Shown here: positions 52,914-62,568 of the stretch, in pieces
How positions within the stretch are numbered: position 1 is the stretch's first letter
Layout: every line of letters starts with the position of its first letter
Origin: Sphingomonas aerophila
Lineage (GTDB): Bacteria; Pseudomonadota; Alphaproteobacteria; Sphingomonadales; Sphingomonadaceae
NCBI RefSeq assembly: GCF_014199305.1
Contig: NZ_JACIJK010000006.1
Location: forward strand, 186,001-250,000
Reading direction: 5' to 3'
DNA length: 64,000 nucleotides
The notes under the pieces: generated by a model
What the model saw: the letters and a program-made list of their open reading frames with translations, nothing else
Databases searched by the model: none
What the model was told of the DNA's origin: nothing
Position numbers and translations under genes: made by a program

Positions 52914-53395
52914 CCTCGCGCGATCAACAGGGCAGGACCGACATTGTTGAGCAGGTGGATCGTCGCCGCTGTCGCGATGCCGATCCAGTATCCCTTCTCG
53001 CGCCAGGTCAGGAACGCGGTAGAGAAGATCAGGAACGGCCACCAGATCGCGACACCCCAGGTGGGGGCGAGCAGGCTGTGGAGAACGCCCCACAACATCG
53101 CGCTGCCGACCACCGCGACCCAACGGCCGCCCAGCCGATTGAGCAGCAAGACCGGCCCGCTCATCAGCAGCGTTTCGATGACCGGAGAGACGATCGCGAT
53201 CAGCACGACCAGCGTGCCCGCCGACACGCTGCCCCCGCCCAGGTCAGGGGCCGGCGCCTCGGGGAACAGCAATCGCGCCAGCGCGGCAAGCGGGATGGCA
53301 CCTGCCAACGACAACGCCGCGGCAACCAGGACGTAAAGGACCCAGCGCCGCGGCGTGAAGAGAAGGTCGGTCGCCCGGGAAGAAGCAGTGTTCAT
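52910..53395 (-). CDS. CPBP-type intramembrane protein
   Basis: 161 aa, about five TM helices. IAIVSPVIETLLMSGPVLLL resembles motif 1 of CAAX/CPBP proteases (EE replaced by ET), with WGVLHSLLAP (motif 2 His) and IHLLNNVGPALL (motif 4). The first motif is altered, so protease activity is doubtful. Coupled by 4 bp to the GNAT gene. Confidence 0.65.
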   Translation of the reverse strand: MNTASSRATDLLFTPRRWVLYVLVAAALSLAGAIPLAALARLLFPEAPAPDLGGGSVSAGTLVVLIAIVSPVIETLLMSGPVLLLNRLGGRWVAVVGSAMLWGVLHSLLAPTWGVAIWWPFLIFSTAFLTWREKGYWIGIATAATIHLLNNVGPALLIARG

Positions 53396-53411
53396 GCCCG
53401 GGCGTTATGTG

Positions 53412-54683
<1,272 letters not shown>

Positions 54684-54790
54684 TCAAACCATCCTTTGTG
54701 CGGGGGATCCCCGCTTGTGGGCCGGGCATCGTAGCCCGGCCGTTACGCAAATCACAATCACGAAACGCTGCGACCGGGCGTCCCGACGGC

Positions 54791-55480
54791 TCAAGCCGCC
54801 GCGGCGACGTCGTCCGCAGGTGCCGGACGCTTGTCGAACACCTCGTCGATCAGCCCGAACTGGCGGGCATCCTCGGCGCTCATGAACTTGTCACGGTCCA
54901 TCGCGCGCTCGATCTCTTCAAGCGGCTTACCCGTGTACTTCGCATAAAGCGTGTTTAGGTCGTGACGCATGCGCAGGATTTCCCGCGCCTGGATCTCGAT
55001 GTCCGCAGCCATACCCTGTGCCCCGCCCGACGGCTGGTGGATCATGATCCGGCTGTTGGTCAGCGCGACGCGCATCCCCGGCTCACCGGCGGAAAGCAGG
55101 AAGCTGCCCATCGACGCGGCCTGGCCGATGCACACCGTGCCGACGCGCGGGCGGATGTACTGCATGGTATCGTGGATCGCCATGCCCGCCGTGACGACAC
55201 CGCCCGGCGAGTTAATGTACATGAAGATGTCCTTCTTCGGGTTCTCGGACTCGAGGAAGAGCAGCTGCGCGGTGATCAGCGAGGCCATGCCGTCCTCGAC
55301 GCCGCCGGTGACGAACACGATGCGCTCACGAAGCAGGCGCGAGAAGATGTCAAAGGAACGCTCGCCACGGTTCGACTGCTCGATCACGATGGGAACGAGG
55401 CTGGACTGCGACGGGACGAGACCGATCCCGGCCTGGGCAAGCGGTGCCGCGAAGTCGCCGGTCTCGAACGGATTGTGCAT
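54791..55480 (-). CDS. clpP: ATP-dependent Clp protease proteolytic subunit ClpP
   Basis: 229 aa. Catalytic triad S123 ([11 protein letters not shown]), H148 ([12 protein letters not shown]) and D197 (MDRDKFMS), with the spacing of the E. coli enzyme. Forms the tetradecameric protease chamber used by ClpX. 107 bp separate it from clpX. Confidence 0.97.
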   Translation of the reverse strand: MHNPFETGDFAAPLAQAGIGLVPSQSSLVPIVIEQSNRGERSFDIFSRLLRERIVFVTGGVEDGMASLITAQLLFLESENPKKDIFMYINSPGGVVTAGMAIHDTMQYIRPRVGTVCIGQAASMGSFLLSAGEPGMRVALTNSRIMIHQPSGGAQGMAADIEIQAREILRMRHDLNTLYAKYTGKPLEEIERAMDRDKFMSAEDARQFGLIDEVFDKRPAPADDVAAAA

Positions 55481-55510
55481 GGATGAACTCTCTTATGCCC
55501 TGAAGAACCC

Positions 55511-55541
55511 CTATGTCGCGCGGGCGTTGGGTGACTTCAAG
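55511..55541 (-). promoter_or_regulatory. probable RpoH-type promoter of clpP
   Basis: Minus strand CTTGAAG (55535-55541), 16 bp, CGACATAG (55511-55518), about 30 bp upstream of the clpP start. The -35 box matches the sigma-32 consensus CTTGAAA in six of seven bases. Consistent with heat induction of clpP. Confidence 0.45.
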
Positions 55542-55612
55542 CCCCGCCTTGCAGCTCGCCTTAGCGGGCGCGCCTCACGGCCGATGCTGGGCGGCGACTC
55601 CGCGGCACCCTT

Positions 55613-56593
55613 CTAGGGCACTGACCGCAGCGCAGCCGCACCCTGGTCGTTCTCCTTCGCCCCTGCGCGGGTCGGCGCAGGCGCCGGTAGCTGGAGGTAG
55701 GCCAGCCTGCGCACTTCGCGTCGGCCGCGCACCACCGTGTCGAGGATCAGTCCCGAGAACAGGCACAGCGCCGCCAGGATCACCAACCCCGTTGCGCCGA
55801 TCGCGGTCGGGAAACGGGGCACCAGGCCGGTCTCGACATAGGTCAGCACCAGCGGGATCGCGAGCAGCACCGCCAACAGCGCCAACGCGCCACCGATCGC
55901 GCCAAAGAACAGCAACGGTCGCTCGATCCGGTACAGCGTCAGGATGGTGCGCGTGATCCGCCACCCGTCGCGATAGGTCGACAGCTTTGATGCCGAACCC
56001 TCCGGCCGCTCGAAATATGGTGTCTCCACCTCGCCTACCGGCATCCTGAGCTCGAGCGCATGGACGGAGATGTCGGTTTCGATTTCGAAGCCGGTCGACA
56101 GCGCGGGATAGCTTTTGACAAACCTGCGCGAAAACACGCGATAGCCGGACAGGATGTCGGAAAAGCTGCGGCCGAACAGGCGGGCGAGCATGCCGGTCAG
56201 CAATTTGTTGCCGAACACATGACCACGCCGATAAGCCGTAGTCGCCTGGCTTACCCGGCAGCCTACGACCATGTCGAGCTGCTCGCCCAGCAGTCGGTCC
56301 ACCATTGCGGGCGCGCTGGCCGCGTCATAGGTCGCGTCGCCATCGGCCATGACATACACGTCGGCATCGACGTCTGCGAACATGCGGCGCACGACCGCGC
56401 CCTTGCCCTGCACCCGTTCGCGCCGGACAATCGCGCCCGCCGCCGCGGCGATCTCCACCGTGCGGTCAGCGCTGTTGTTGTCGTAGACGTAAAGGGTGGC
56501 GCCCGGAAGTGCGGCGCCGAATGCCGCCACCGTCTGGGCGATGGCCGCTTCTTCATTGTAGCAGGGCAGCAGAACGGCGATGCGCGGGGTCAT
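55613..56593 (-). CDS. family 2 glycosyltransferase, dolichol-phosphate-mannose-synthase-like
   Basis: 326 aa. GT-A start IAVLLPCYNEEAAIAQTV, YDNNSADRT, and the metal-binding VYVMADGDATYD. Two C-terminal TM helices (LLFFGAIGGALALLAVLLAI and TGLVILAALCLFSGLILDTV) anchor it. It probably transfers a sugar to a polyprenyl phosphate. It lies between tig and clpP, which are adjacent in many relatives. Confidence 0.9.
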   Translation of the reverse strand: MTPRIAVLLPCYNEEAAIAQTVAAFGAALPGATLYVYDNNSADRTVEIAAAAGAIVRRERVQGKGAVVRRMFADVDADVYVMADGDATYDAASAPAMVDRLLGEQLDMVVGCRVSQATTAYRRGHVFGNKLLTGMLARLFGRSFSDILSGYRVFSRRFVKSYPALSTGFEIETDISVHALELRMPVGEVETPYFERPEGSASKLSTYRDGWRITRTILTLYRIERPLLFFGAIGGALALLAVLLAIPLVLTYVETGLVPRFPTAIGATGLVILAALCLFSGLILDTVVRGRREVRRLAYLQLPAPAPTRAGAKENDQGAAALRSVP

Positions 56594-56721
56594 GCCGGTG
56601 ATCCTAGCCCGGAACGGTTAGCAATCGATGCTCAAACTCGGGCGCACTCATGGCGCACCGATCCTGGTCAAACGGCCACTGGCGGCCGCCCCCGTCCAGG
56701 TAAACGGGGGCGGCTGTCCGA

Positions 56722-58497
56722 TCAGGCTTCAGTCGCTTTGGCCTTCTTCGCGCGCGGCTTCTTGGCGGAAGCGTCGGCGGCGCTGGTGCCCTCCGCAGCT
56801 TCAGCAGCGACCGGCGACGACTCAAGCACCTGAGTTTCTTCGGTCACCGGGGCAGCCTTCTTGGCGCGCGGCTTCTTGGGCTGGGCGTCCGCAGCCGGCT
56901 CGACCTCGGCGCCGGCGTTCTGGTCCTTGGCGACCGGCTTTGCAGCCTTCTTCGCCTTGACAGCCTTGGCGGGCTCAGCAGCAGGCGCCGCGTCGCTGTT
57001 CACCTCGGCCGCGGTCGCGGCGGCCTCGACCGGCGCGGTATGGGCGTGGTCGTGGTCGTGTCCATGATCGTGACCGGAATGATCGTGGTCGTGGTCATGG
57101 TCATGCCCGGCGTGGTCATGGTCATGATCGTGATCATGGTTGTGGACGTGAGTGCCGGTCGCGAAGCCGTCTTCGCTCTCGATCGCGCTTTCCAGCTCCT
57201 CGCGGGTGGTTTCGCGGTCGGTGATCGTTGCCTTGCCGAACAGGAAGTCGACGACCTTGTCCTCATACAGCGGCGCGCGCAGCTGGGCGGCAGCCATCGG
57301 CTCCTGCTGGATGTACTGGATGAAGCGCTGGCGGTCTTCGGTGCCATACTGCTGCGCAGCCTGCGCGATCAGGCGGTTCATCTCCTGACTGGTGACCTCG
57401 ACGCCATTGGCCTGGCCGATCTCGGACAGGAGCAGGCCCAGGCGCACGCGGCGCTCGGCGATCTTGCGGTAGTCCTCGCGCTCGGACTCCATGTCGGCCA
57501 TCGCCTTGGCGGGATCGGCCTCATGGGTCGCTTCATGCTCGAGCTGCTGCCAGATCTGGCTGAACTCGGCCTCCACCATCGAGGGTGGCACTTCGAAATC
57601 GTGACCCTCGGCGAGCTGGTCGAGCAGCTTGCGCTTCATGTGGGTGCGGGTGAGGCCGTTCAGCTCCTGCTCGATCTGGCCGCGCAACAGGCCCCGCAGC
57701 TGCTCCAGGCTCTCAAGGCCCAGATTCTTGGCGAGCTGGTCGTCGATCTGGCTCTCGCCCGCGGTCTTCACCGACTTGACGGTGAGGTCAAAGGTGGCGG
57801 GCTGGCCGGCCAGCTCCTTGGCCTGGTACTCGGTCGGGAAGGTGACGGAGATCTGCTTCTCGTCGCCAGCCTTCAGGCCGACCATCTGCTCCTCGAAGCC
57901 GGGGATCAGGCGGCCCGAGCCGATTTCCACGGCCATGTCGGTGCCGGTGCCACCGTCGAACGCGACGCCGTCAGCGGTCTTGCCGACAAAATCGACGGTG
58001 ACGAGGTCGCCCTGCTCGGCCGCCTTGTCGCCGGCATCATCCCAGCTCTTGGACTGATCAGCGAACTTCTGCAGTTGCTCGTCCACCTGCGCGTCGGCCA
58101 CCGGCACGGTCAGGCGCTCAAGCGTCAGGTTGTCGATCGCGGGCGCGGGCACCTGGGGCAGCACTTCCAGCGAAACGGTGACCACGGCGTCCTTGCCGCG
58201 CTCATAGCCGTCTTCCAGCGCTACCGACGGCTGCATCGCCGGACGCAGCGCGTTCTGCTGCATCAGGTCCTGCACGCCCTGCTGGATCGCGGAGTTCAGC
58301 GCGTCCGCGGCCAAAGCCTCGCCGTGCATCTTGCGCACGAGGTTGACGGGAACCTTGCCCGGGCGGAAACCGGGCATGCGCACCTGCGGCGCAACCCGCT
58401 TCACCTCGGCATCGACCTTGGCGTCGACCTCGGCGGCGGTGATGGTCAGCGTGTAGGCGCGCTTCAGCCCCTCGTTCAACGTCTCGACAGTCTGCAT
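56722..58497 (-). CDS. tig: trigger factor with His-rich and Lys/Ala/Pro-rich C-terminal tail
   Basis: 591 aa, about 150 longer than typical trigger factors. The ribosome-binding signature GFRPGKVP (43-50), the FKBP-like PPIase domain (GDLVTVDFVGKTADGVAFDGG..PGFEEQMVGLKAGD) and the chaperone arm (to about 445) are normal. Then comes a histidine/aspartate tail (about 449-487, 18 His) and an Ala/Lys/Pro-rich end with two KKPRAKKA motifs. The tail could bind metal ions, as in SlyD, and the basic end RNA or the ribosome. Start at 58497; the longer frame reads through tRNA-Leu. Confidence 0.93.
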   Translation of the reverse strand: MQTVETLNEGLKRAYTLTITAAEVDAKVDAEVKRVAPQVRMPGFRPGKVPVNLVRKMHGEALAADALNSAIQQGVQDLMQQNALRPAMQPSVALEDGYERGKDAVVTVSLEVLPQVPAPAIDNLTLERLTVPVADAQVDEQLQKFADQSKSWDDAGDKAAEQGDLVTVDFVGKTADGVAFDGGTGTDMAVEIGSGRLIPGFEEQMVGLKAGDEKQISVTFPTEYQAKELAGQPATFDLTVKSVKTAGESQIDDQLAKNLGLESLEQLRGLLRGQIEQELNGLTRTHMKRKLLDQLAEGHDFEVPPSMVEAEFSQIWQQLEHEATHEADPAKAMADMESEREDYRKIAERRVRLGLLLSEIGQANGVEVTSQEMNRLIAQAAQQYGTEDRQRFIQYIQQEPMAAAQLRAPLYEDKVVDFLFGKATITDRETTREELESAIESEDGFATGTHVHNHDHDHDHDHAGHDHDHDHDHSGHDHGHDHDHAHTAPVEAAATAAEVNSDAAPAAEPAKAVKAKKAAKPVAKDQNAGAEVEPAADAQPKKPRAKKAAPVTEETQVLESSPVAAEAAEGTSAADASAKKPRAKKAKATEA

Positions 58498-58554
58498 GAT
58501 CGGCCTTTGATCAGAGAAAAATCCTGTGGTGGCGTCCGCCTGCCGACGGCGGAC

Positions 58555-58639
58555 TGGTGCGGGCGAAGGGACTCGAACCCCCACATCTTGCGATGGCAGG
58601 ACCTAAACCTGCTGCGTCTACCAGTTCCGCCACGCCCGC
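58555..58639 (-). tRNA. tRNA-Leu (UAG anticodon)
   Basis: 85 nt with a long variable arm and CCA. Acceptor GCGGGCG/CGCCCGC, anticodon stem GCAGG/CCTGC around TTTAGGT, T arm GGGGG TTCGAGT CCCTT. UAG reads CUA/CUN leucine codons. Confidence 0.95.
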
Positions 58640-58759
58640 ATCTTGGACCCGCCGTTGGGCGGGCGTCTATACCAGCCCATGCGTCAGGAGCAAGCGGCGC
58701 TCATAAAAGGGCAACCGGGAGGCGCGCGGGACGTTGAAAGGGGCGAAGGAGACGCATTC

Positions 58760-58921
58760 ATGGCTACCCAGCCTCCCCCCGAAAGCCCCACCCCGTCGTC
58801 CCAGCCGGTCCAGCCGGATTCGCCGCCGCCAGAGATTTCGCCGACCGGCCCCGACTTCGACCAGCCCTCCCCCGGCATCTCGCCCAGCGACCCGGGCACC
58901 AGCCAACCTGCGGAGATCTGA
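58760..58921 (+). CDS. small Pro-rich protein (hypothetical)
   Basis: 53 aa: MATQPPPESPTPSSQPVQPD and then PPPEISPTGP, DFDQPSPGIS, DPGTSQPAEI. Almost entirely Pro, Ser, Asp, Glu and Gln, so intrinsically disordered. Preceded by AAGGAG 8 bp before the ATG. Similar tiny Pro-rich proteins are common in sphingomonad genomes, function unknown. Three bp ahead of the next small gene, so co-transcribed. Confidence 0.6.
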   Translation: MATQPPPESPTPSSQPVQPDSPPPEISPTGPDFDQPSPGISPSDPGTSQPAEI

Positions 58922-58924
58922 CCC

Positions 58925-59122
58925 ATGCCCAGCACCGATCCCAACCAGCCCGACCGCGAAGACGACCGTCCCGACATTCAGCAGGAGGTGGAGGCGCGCT
59001 CTGACGCCGTGAACCGCGGCGAAGGCGGTGGCGAGCCCGCGATGTTCACCGACGCCGGAGAATTCGACGGCAACAGCGGCACCGGAGGCGTGGTCAAGAA
59101 CCAGGACCTGACGCAGCAATAA
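58925..59122 (+). CDS. small acidic protein (hypothetical)
   Basis: 65 aa: a hydrophilic, disordered sequence (TDPNQPDREDDRPDIQQEVE, ARSDAVNRGEGGG) with a MFTDAGEFDGNSGTGG segment and VVKNQDLTQQ end. No family name. In an operon with the Pro-rich gene and followed at once by a strong terminator. Confidence 0.6.
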   Translation: MPSTDPNQPDREDDRPDIQQEVEARSDAVNRGEGGGEPAMFTDAGEFDGNSGTGGVVKNQDLTQQ

Positions 59123-59129
59123 GCACGTG

Positions 59130-59162
59130 CGATCGTCACCCCTGCAGTCGGGGTGACGATCG
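59130..59162. terminator. perfect bidirectional terminator hairpin
   Basis: CGATCGTCACCCC (59130-59142) and GGGGTGACGATCG (59150-59162) form a 13-bp stem with a 7-nt loop, between the convergent small gene (stop 59122) and the cyclophilin gene (stop 59215). Confidence 0.7.
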
Positions 59163-59214
59163 AGTATCATGCCGGCCTTGCGCTACCCCAGCCGGGGCAT
59201 GATGCGCCCGCCGA

Positions 59215-59910
59215 TCAGGACGGCTTCACGCGCCGTGCCGTCACGATCTTCACCGGCGCAACGGGCACCTCGCCCTTGAACGATCCGCGCAGGGTGGCCG
59301 TTGGGGAAACGGGTGCGTCCAGGATCCTGGTCACCACGTCCATCCCCTCCACGACACGGCCGAAAGCCGCATAGCCCAGATTGTCACCCGGCTTGGTCGG
59401 GTCGGCATCCAGGCCGGGCTGATCGCCGACCGAGATGGTGAACTCGCCCCGTGCCGTACCGGGCGCGAGCCGGGCGGTGGAAATCGTGCCCGACAGGTGC
59501 TTCAGCCCCGTCCTGGTCGTCGGTTCGTGCTTGATGGGCGGCAGCGAGCGCTTCGGGTCGCCATTTGGCCCGAACTGCACAAAGCCGAAGTTCGCCTGCA
59601 CCTTGACGTCACGGTAGAAGGTCAGGCCATCCAGCCGCTTCTGATCCACATAGCGCAGGAAGTTGCCCGCGCTGATCGGGGCGTGCTTCGTGTCCGCCTC
59701 GATCACGATTCGCCCCGCACTGGTATCGAGCGCGACGCGGGGTAGCGGCGGGCCTGAGGGACTCGGCGCGGCGGCGGGCACTGGCGGGGCGGCGGGTGTT
59801 GCGGAGGCGGGGGCAGCCGGGGCTGGAGCCGCAGCGGGCGAAGGAACAGATGGCGGGGCTTGCACCTGTCCCGTGATGGCCAGCACCTCCAGCAGCATCG
59901 TCAACAGCAT
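59215..59910 (-). CDS. cyclophilin-type peptidyl-prolyl isomerase, exported
   Basis: 231 aa. N-terminal hydrophobic segment and a Pro/Ala linker (VPSPAAAPAPAAPASATPAA), then the cyclophilin domain: ISAGNFLRYVDQKRLDGLTFYRDV, FVQFGPNGDP, GTISTARLAPGTARGEFTISV, GYAAFGRVVEGMDVV. The usual QGGDP/FARTxxP residues are altered (VQFGPNGDP, ISTARLAP). Periplasmic folding helper. The linker after the signal is unusual but common in sphingomonads. Confidence 0.88.
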   Translation of the reverse strand: MLLTMLLEVLAITGQVQAPPSVPSPAAAPAPAAPASATPAAPPVPAAAPSPSGPPLPRVALDTSAGRIVIEADTKHAPISAGNFLRYVDQKRLDGLTFYRDVKVQANFGFVQFGPNGDPKRSLPPIKHEPTTRTGLKHLSGTISTARLAPGTARGEFTISVGDQPGLDADPTKPGDNLGYAAFGRVVEGMDVVTRILDAPVSPTATLRGSFKGEVPVAPVKIVTARRVKPS

Positions 59911-60008
59911 CGCTCATCTCCCACGCGCTTTACCTGTGCCGGGCGAACGCCGGCGCCTTCTTTGTCGCCTGCCCCGCGCCGTTGGGCAATGGCCGGCCCG
60001 CACGGCAG

Positions 60009-60311
60009 CTACTCGAAGCGAAGGCTCACCCAATGGCCAAACTCGGCGCGCGCGTCGGCAAAGACCTGCTCGGCACGGCGTATATAGGCGAGTTCGGCCG
60101 GCGGCATTGCCTTCAAGCCATGCACGACGACATCATAGGGCGGCGCCAGTGTGTTGTTGCCCGCAAAGCTGTCGAACAGCGCGTCAAGGTTGCCGCCGAC
60201 CCATTCAGGCGCGCCAAGCCTGGGCAGCAGTGCAGCATAGAAGTCGGCCCTGCCCGTCCAGCGGCTCGCATCGAAGTCGATCCGCTGAACGGCTTCAGTG
60301 CTGATGCTCAA
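60009..60311 (-). CDS. barstar-like protein
   Basis: About 100 aa. QRIDFDASRWTGRADFYAALLPRLG, APEWVGGNLDALFDSFAG and YDVVVHGLKAMPP is the barstar (barnase inhibitor) layout: a helix, the WGGNLDALFD loop, a strand, ending FGHWVSLRFE. No barnase-type RNase is adjacent, so it may be a solitary inhibitor or have a trans target. The TTG at 60311 is the likely start, but there is no spaced ribosome site, so the start is uncertain. It overlaps the upstream GFA-family gene. Confidence 0.7.
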   Translation of the reverse strand: MSISTEAVQRIDFDASRWTGRADFYAALLPRLGAPEWVGGNLDALFDSFAGNNTLAPPYDVVVHGLKAMPPAELAYIRRAEQVFADARAEFGHWVSLRFE

Positions 60312-60687
60312 CCTCCGTGCCGGTGATCTGAACCCAGGGCCGCCGGCGTTCCTCGTACACGGAGATGGTCGGGGCCGGCATCTCATCAGCAAAGGCGGAC
60401 AAGGACAGCGCGATCGAATCGGGGTAGCCATCGCTGCCGTACGCGATCGTGGTGCCGCAGACGGGGCACCAGCGGTCGTACCCTGTGTTACCCTCGTCCG
60501 TGGTGCGATCCCAGGACCGCCACTCACCCGCAAAGGTCACGTCGTCGATCGGGAAACGAGCCTGTGCGCCGAACGCGCTGCCTGTCCGGGCCTGGCAGTC
60601 GCGGCAATGGCAAACCGACACGCGCGCCGGTTCGCCCCGGCAGGTCGCCGTCAGCTGCCCACAGCGACAGCTGGCGACCCGCTCCAT
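60295..60687 (-). CDS. GFA/CENP-V-family zinc protein
   Basis: 130 aa. ASCRCGQL, VSVCHCRDCQARTGSAF and WCPVCGTTIAYGSD provide the CxC, CHCxxC and CPxCG zinc ligands of the glutathione-dependent formaldehyde-activating-like family. Substrate unknown. Ends two bases before the gatB stop region on the same strand. Confidence 0.88.
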   Translation of the reverse strand: MERVASCRCGQLTATCRGEPARVSVCHCRDCQARTGSAFGAQARFPIDDVTFAGEWRSWDRTTDEGNTGYDRWCPVCGTTIAYGSDGYPDSIALSLSAFADEMPAPTISVYEERRRPWVQITGTEVEHQH

Positions 60688-60688
60688 C

Positions 60689-62152
60689 TCAGCCGAGCGC
60701 CTTCTTCAGCAAGTCGTTGACGACGGCCGGATTGGCCTTGCCGCCCATCGCCTTCATGGTCTGGCCGACGAAGAAGCCGAACAGCGCGACCTTGCCGCCG
60801 CGATACTGCTCCAACTGGCCGGGATTCTTGGCCAGCACATCCGCGATTACCGCCTCGATCGCGCCGGTGTCGCTGGTCTGCTTGAGCCCCCGTTCCTCCA
60901 CGATCGCGCCCGGCGCCTTGCCGGTGTCGAGCATGATCTCGAACACCTGCTTGGCAAGGCTGCCCGACAGGGTGCCATCGGCTACCAGCGCGAGCAGCTC
61001 TGCCGCCTGTTCCGGGCCAACGGGGCTCTCCTCGATGCCCTTGCCCAGGCGGTTGAGAGCGCCGAACAGCTCGGAGGCGACCCAGTTCGATGCCTGCACC
61101 GGAGCGGCGCCCGCGGAAAGCAGCGTGTCGAACCAGCGCGCGGTCTCGACCTCCGCGGTCAAAACGCCTGCATTGTAAGGGGTTATTCCCGCATCCTCAT
61201 ACCGCTTGCGCTTGGCGTCGGGCAGTTCGGGCAGGCTTGCGCGGCAGTCGTCGAGAAACGCCTCGTCCAGTTCGAGCGGCAACAGGTCGGGATCCGGGAA
61301 ATAGCGATAGTCGTGCGCGTCTTCCTTGGACCGCATCGATCGCGTCGTGCCCGTGTCCGGGTTGAACAGGCGGGTCTCCTGGACGATCTTGCCGCCCGCC
61401 TCCAGCACGTCGACCTGACGGTTCGCCTCATGCTCGATCGCCTGCATGACGAACCGGACCGAGTTCACATTCTTGGTTTCAGTGCGCGTGCCGAACTCGT
61501 CGCCGGGGCGGCGGACGCTGACGTTCACGTCGGCACGCATGGAACCTTCCTCCATGTTGCCGTCGCATGACCCGACATAGCGGAGTATGGCACGCAGCTT
61601 TCGAAGGTAAGCCCCTGCTTCTGCTGGCGAACGCATGTCGGGCCGGCTGACGATCTCCATCAATGCGACGCCCGAACGATTAAGGTCGACATAGGAGCGT
61701 GTCGGGTGCTGATCGTGCATCAGCTTGCCCGCATCCTGCTCGACATGGATGCGCTCGACCCCGATCACCTTGGTCGCGTCCGGGTTTTTCTCGTCAGGCG
61801 CAACCTCGACCGATCCCTCGCCCACCAGCGGGTGGTAGAGCTGGCTGATCTGGTAGCCCTGCGGCAGGTCGGCGTAGAAGTAGTTCTTGCGGTCGAAGCG
61901 CGACCAGCGGTTGATCTCCGCACCGATCGCCATGCCGGTGCGTACCGCCTGGCGGATGCACTCACGGTTGGGCACGGGCAACATGCCGGGCATGGCCGCG
62001 TCGACCAGACTGACCTGGGTGTTAGGCTCCGCGCCGAAGGCGGTCGCGGCGCCGGAGAAGAGCTTGGCGTTGCTCGTGACCTGGGCGTGGACCTCCAGGC
62101 CGATCACGACCTCCCACTCGCCCGTCGCACCCTGGATACGGTAGTCGCTCAT
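60689..62152 (-). CDS. gatB: Asp-tRNA(Asn)/Glu-tRNA(Gln) amidotransferase subunit B
   Basis: 487 aa. [56 protein letters not shown] and [21 protein letters not shown] are GatB signatures; the YqeY-like tail ends NDLLKKALG. With GatA and GatC it amidates mischarged tRNA. ATG 62152 overlaps the upstream membrane-protein stop (ATGA). Confidence 0.97.
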   Translation of the reverse strand: MSDYRIQGATGEWEVVIGLEVHAQVTSNAKLFSGAATAFGAEPNTQVSLVDAAMPGMLPVPNRECIRQAVRTGMAIGAEINRWSRFDRKNYFYADLPQGYQISQLYHPLVGEGSVEVAPDEKNPDATKVIGVERIHVEQDAGKLMHDQHPTRSYVDLNRSGVALMEIVSRPDMRSPAEAGAYLRKLRAILRYVGSCDGNMEEGSMRADVNVSVRRPGDEFGTRTETKNVNSVRFVMQAIEHEANRQVDVLEAGGKIVQETRLFNPDTGTTRSMRSKEDAHDYRYFPDPDLLPLELDEAFLDDCRASLPELPDAKRKRYEDAGITPYNAGVLTAEVETARWFDTLLSAGAAPVQASNWVASELFGALNRLGKGIEESPVGPEQAAELLALVADGTLSGSLAKQVFEIMLDTGKAPGAIVEERGLKQTSDTGAIEAVIADVLAKNPGQLEQYRGGKVALFGFFVGQTMKAMGGKANPAVVNDLLKKALG

Positions 62153-62568
62153 TTGACGTTCCGATGATGAAGATAGTTGATCGCGGTCAGCACCGCGTTG
62201 CTGCCGATCAGCGCGCCGACCCAGCAGCCCGTCAGCAGCCGAAGCACGACGACCTCGAACCCCAGCCCGCGGCCGACATGATGCGCCCACATGGCCGACA
62301 CGAGCGCCAGGACCAGGAAACCGCCGCCGAGGCGAAACTCGCCCCGCAGCAGCACGCTGTTGCCGACGCAAAGCCCTAGAATGAACAGCGCTACTGCTAT
62401 GAAGAAGCGGGCCAGCGCCGCATGGTCGAACGGCCTGTTGTCGATTTCGGCCAGTGAATTGCCGACATATGCGCTCAGGATCGCGCCAAACGCCACGTTG
62501 AGGGCGTTCTGCGCTTCCCGCAGCACCTGGGTGTTGCGGGTCCGAAATCGAGCGTCGGTTACCACCAT
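62149..62568 (-). CDS. four-TM membrane protein (hypothetical)
   Basis: 139 aa. A helical start ([20 protein letters not shown]) and TM helices ([57 protein letters not shown]). No family known to me. It is wedged between gatA (10-bp overlap at its start) and gatB (4-bp overlap at its end), so it is translated within the gat operon. Confidence 0.65.
   Translation of the reverse strand: MVVTDARFRTRNTQVLREAQNALNVAFGAILSAYVGNSLAEIDNRPFDHAALARFFIAVALFILGLCVGNSVLLRGEFRLGGGFLVLALVSAMWAHHVGRGLGFEVVVLRLLTGCWVGALIGSNAVLTAINYLHHRNVK

Noticed and set aside
57040..58737. 565-aa plus-strand frame
   Set aside because: Antisense shadow of tig running through tRNA-Leu.
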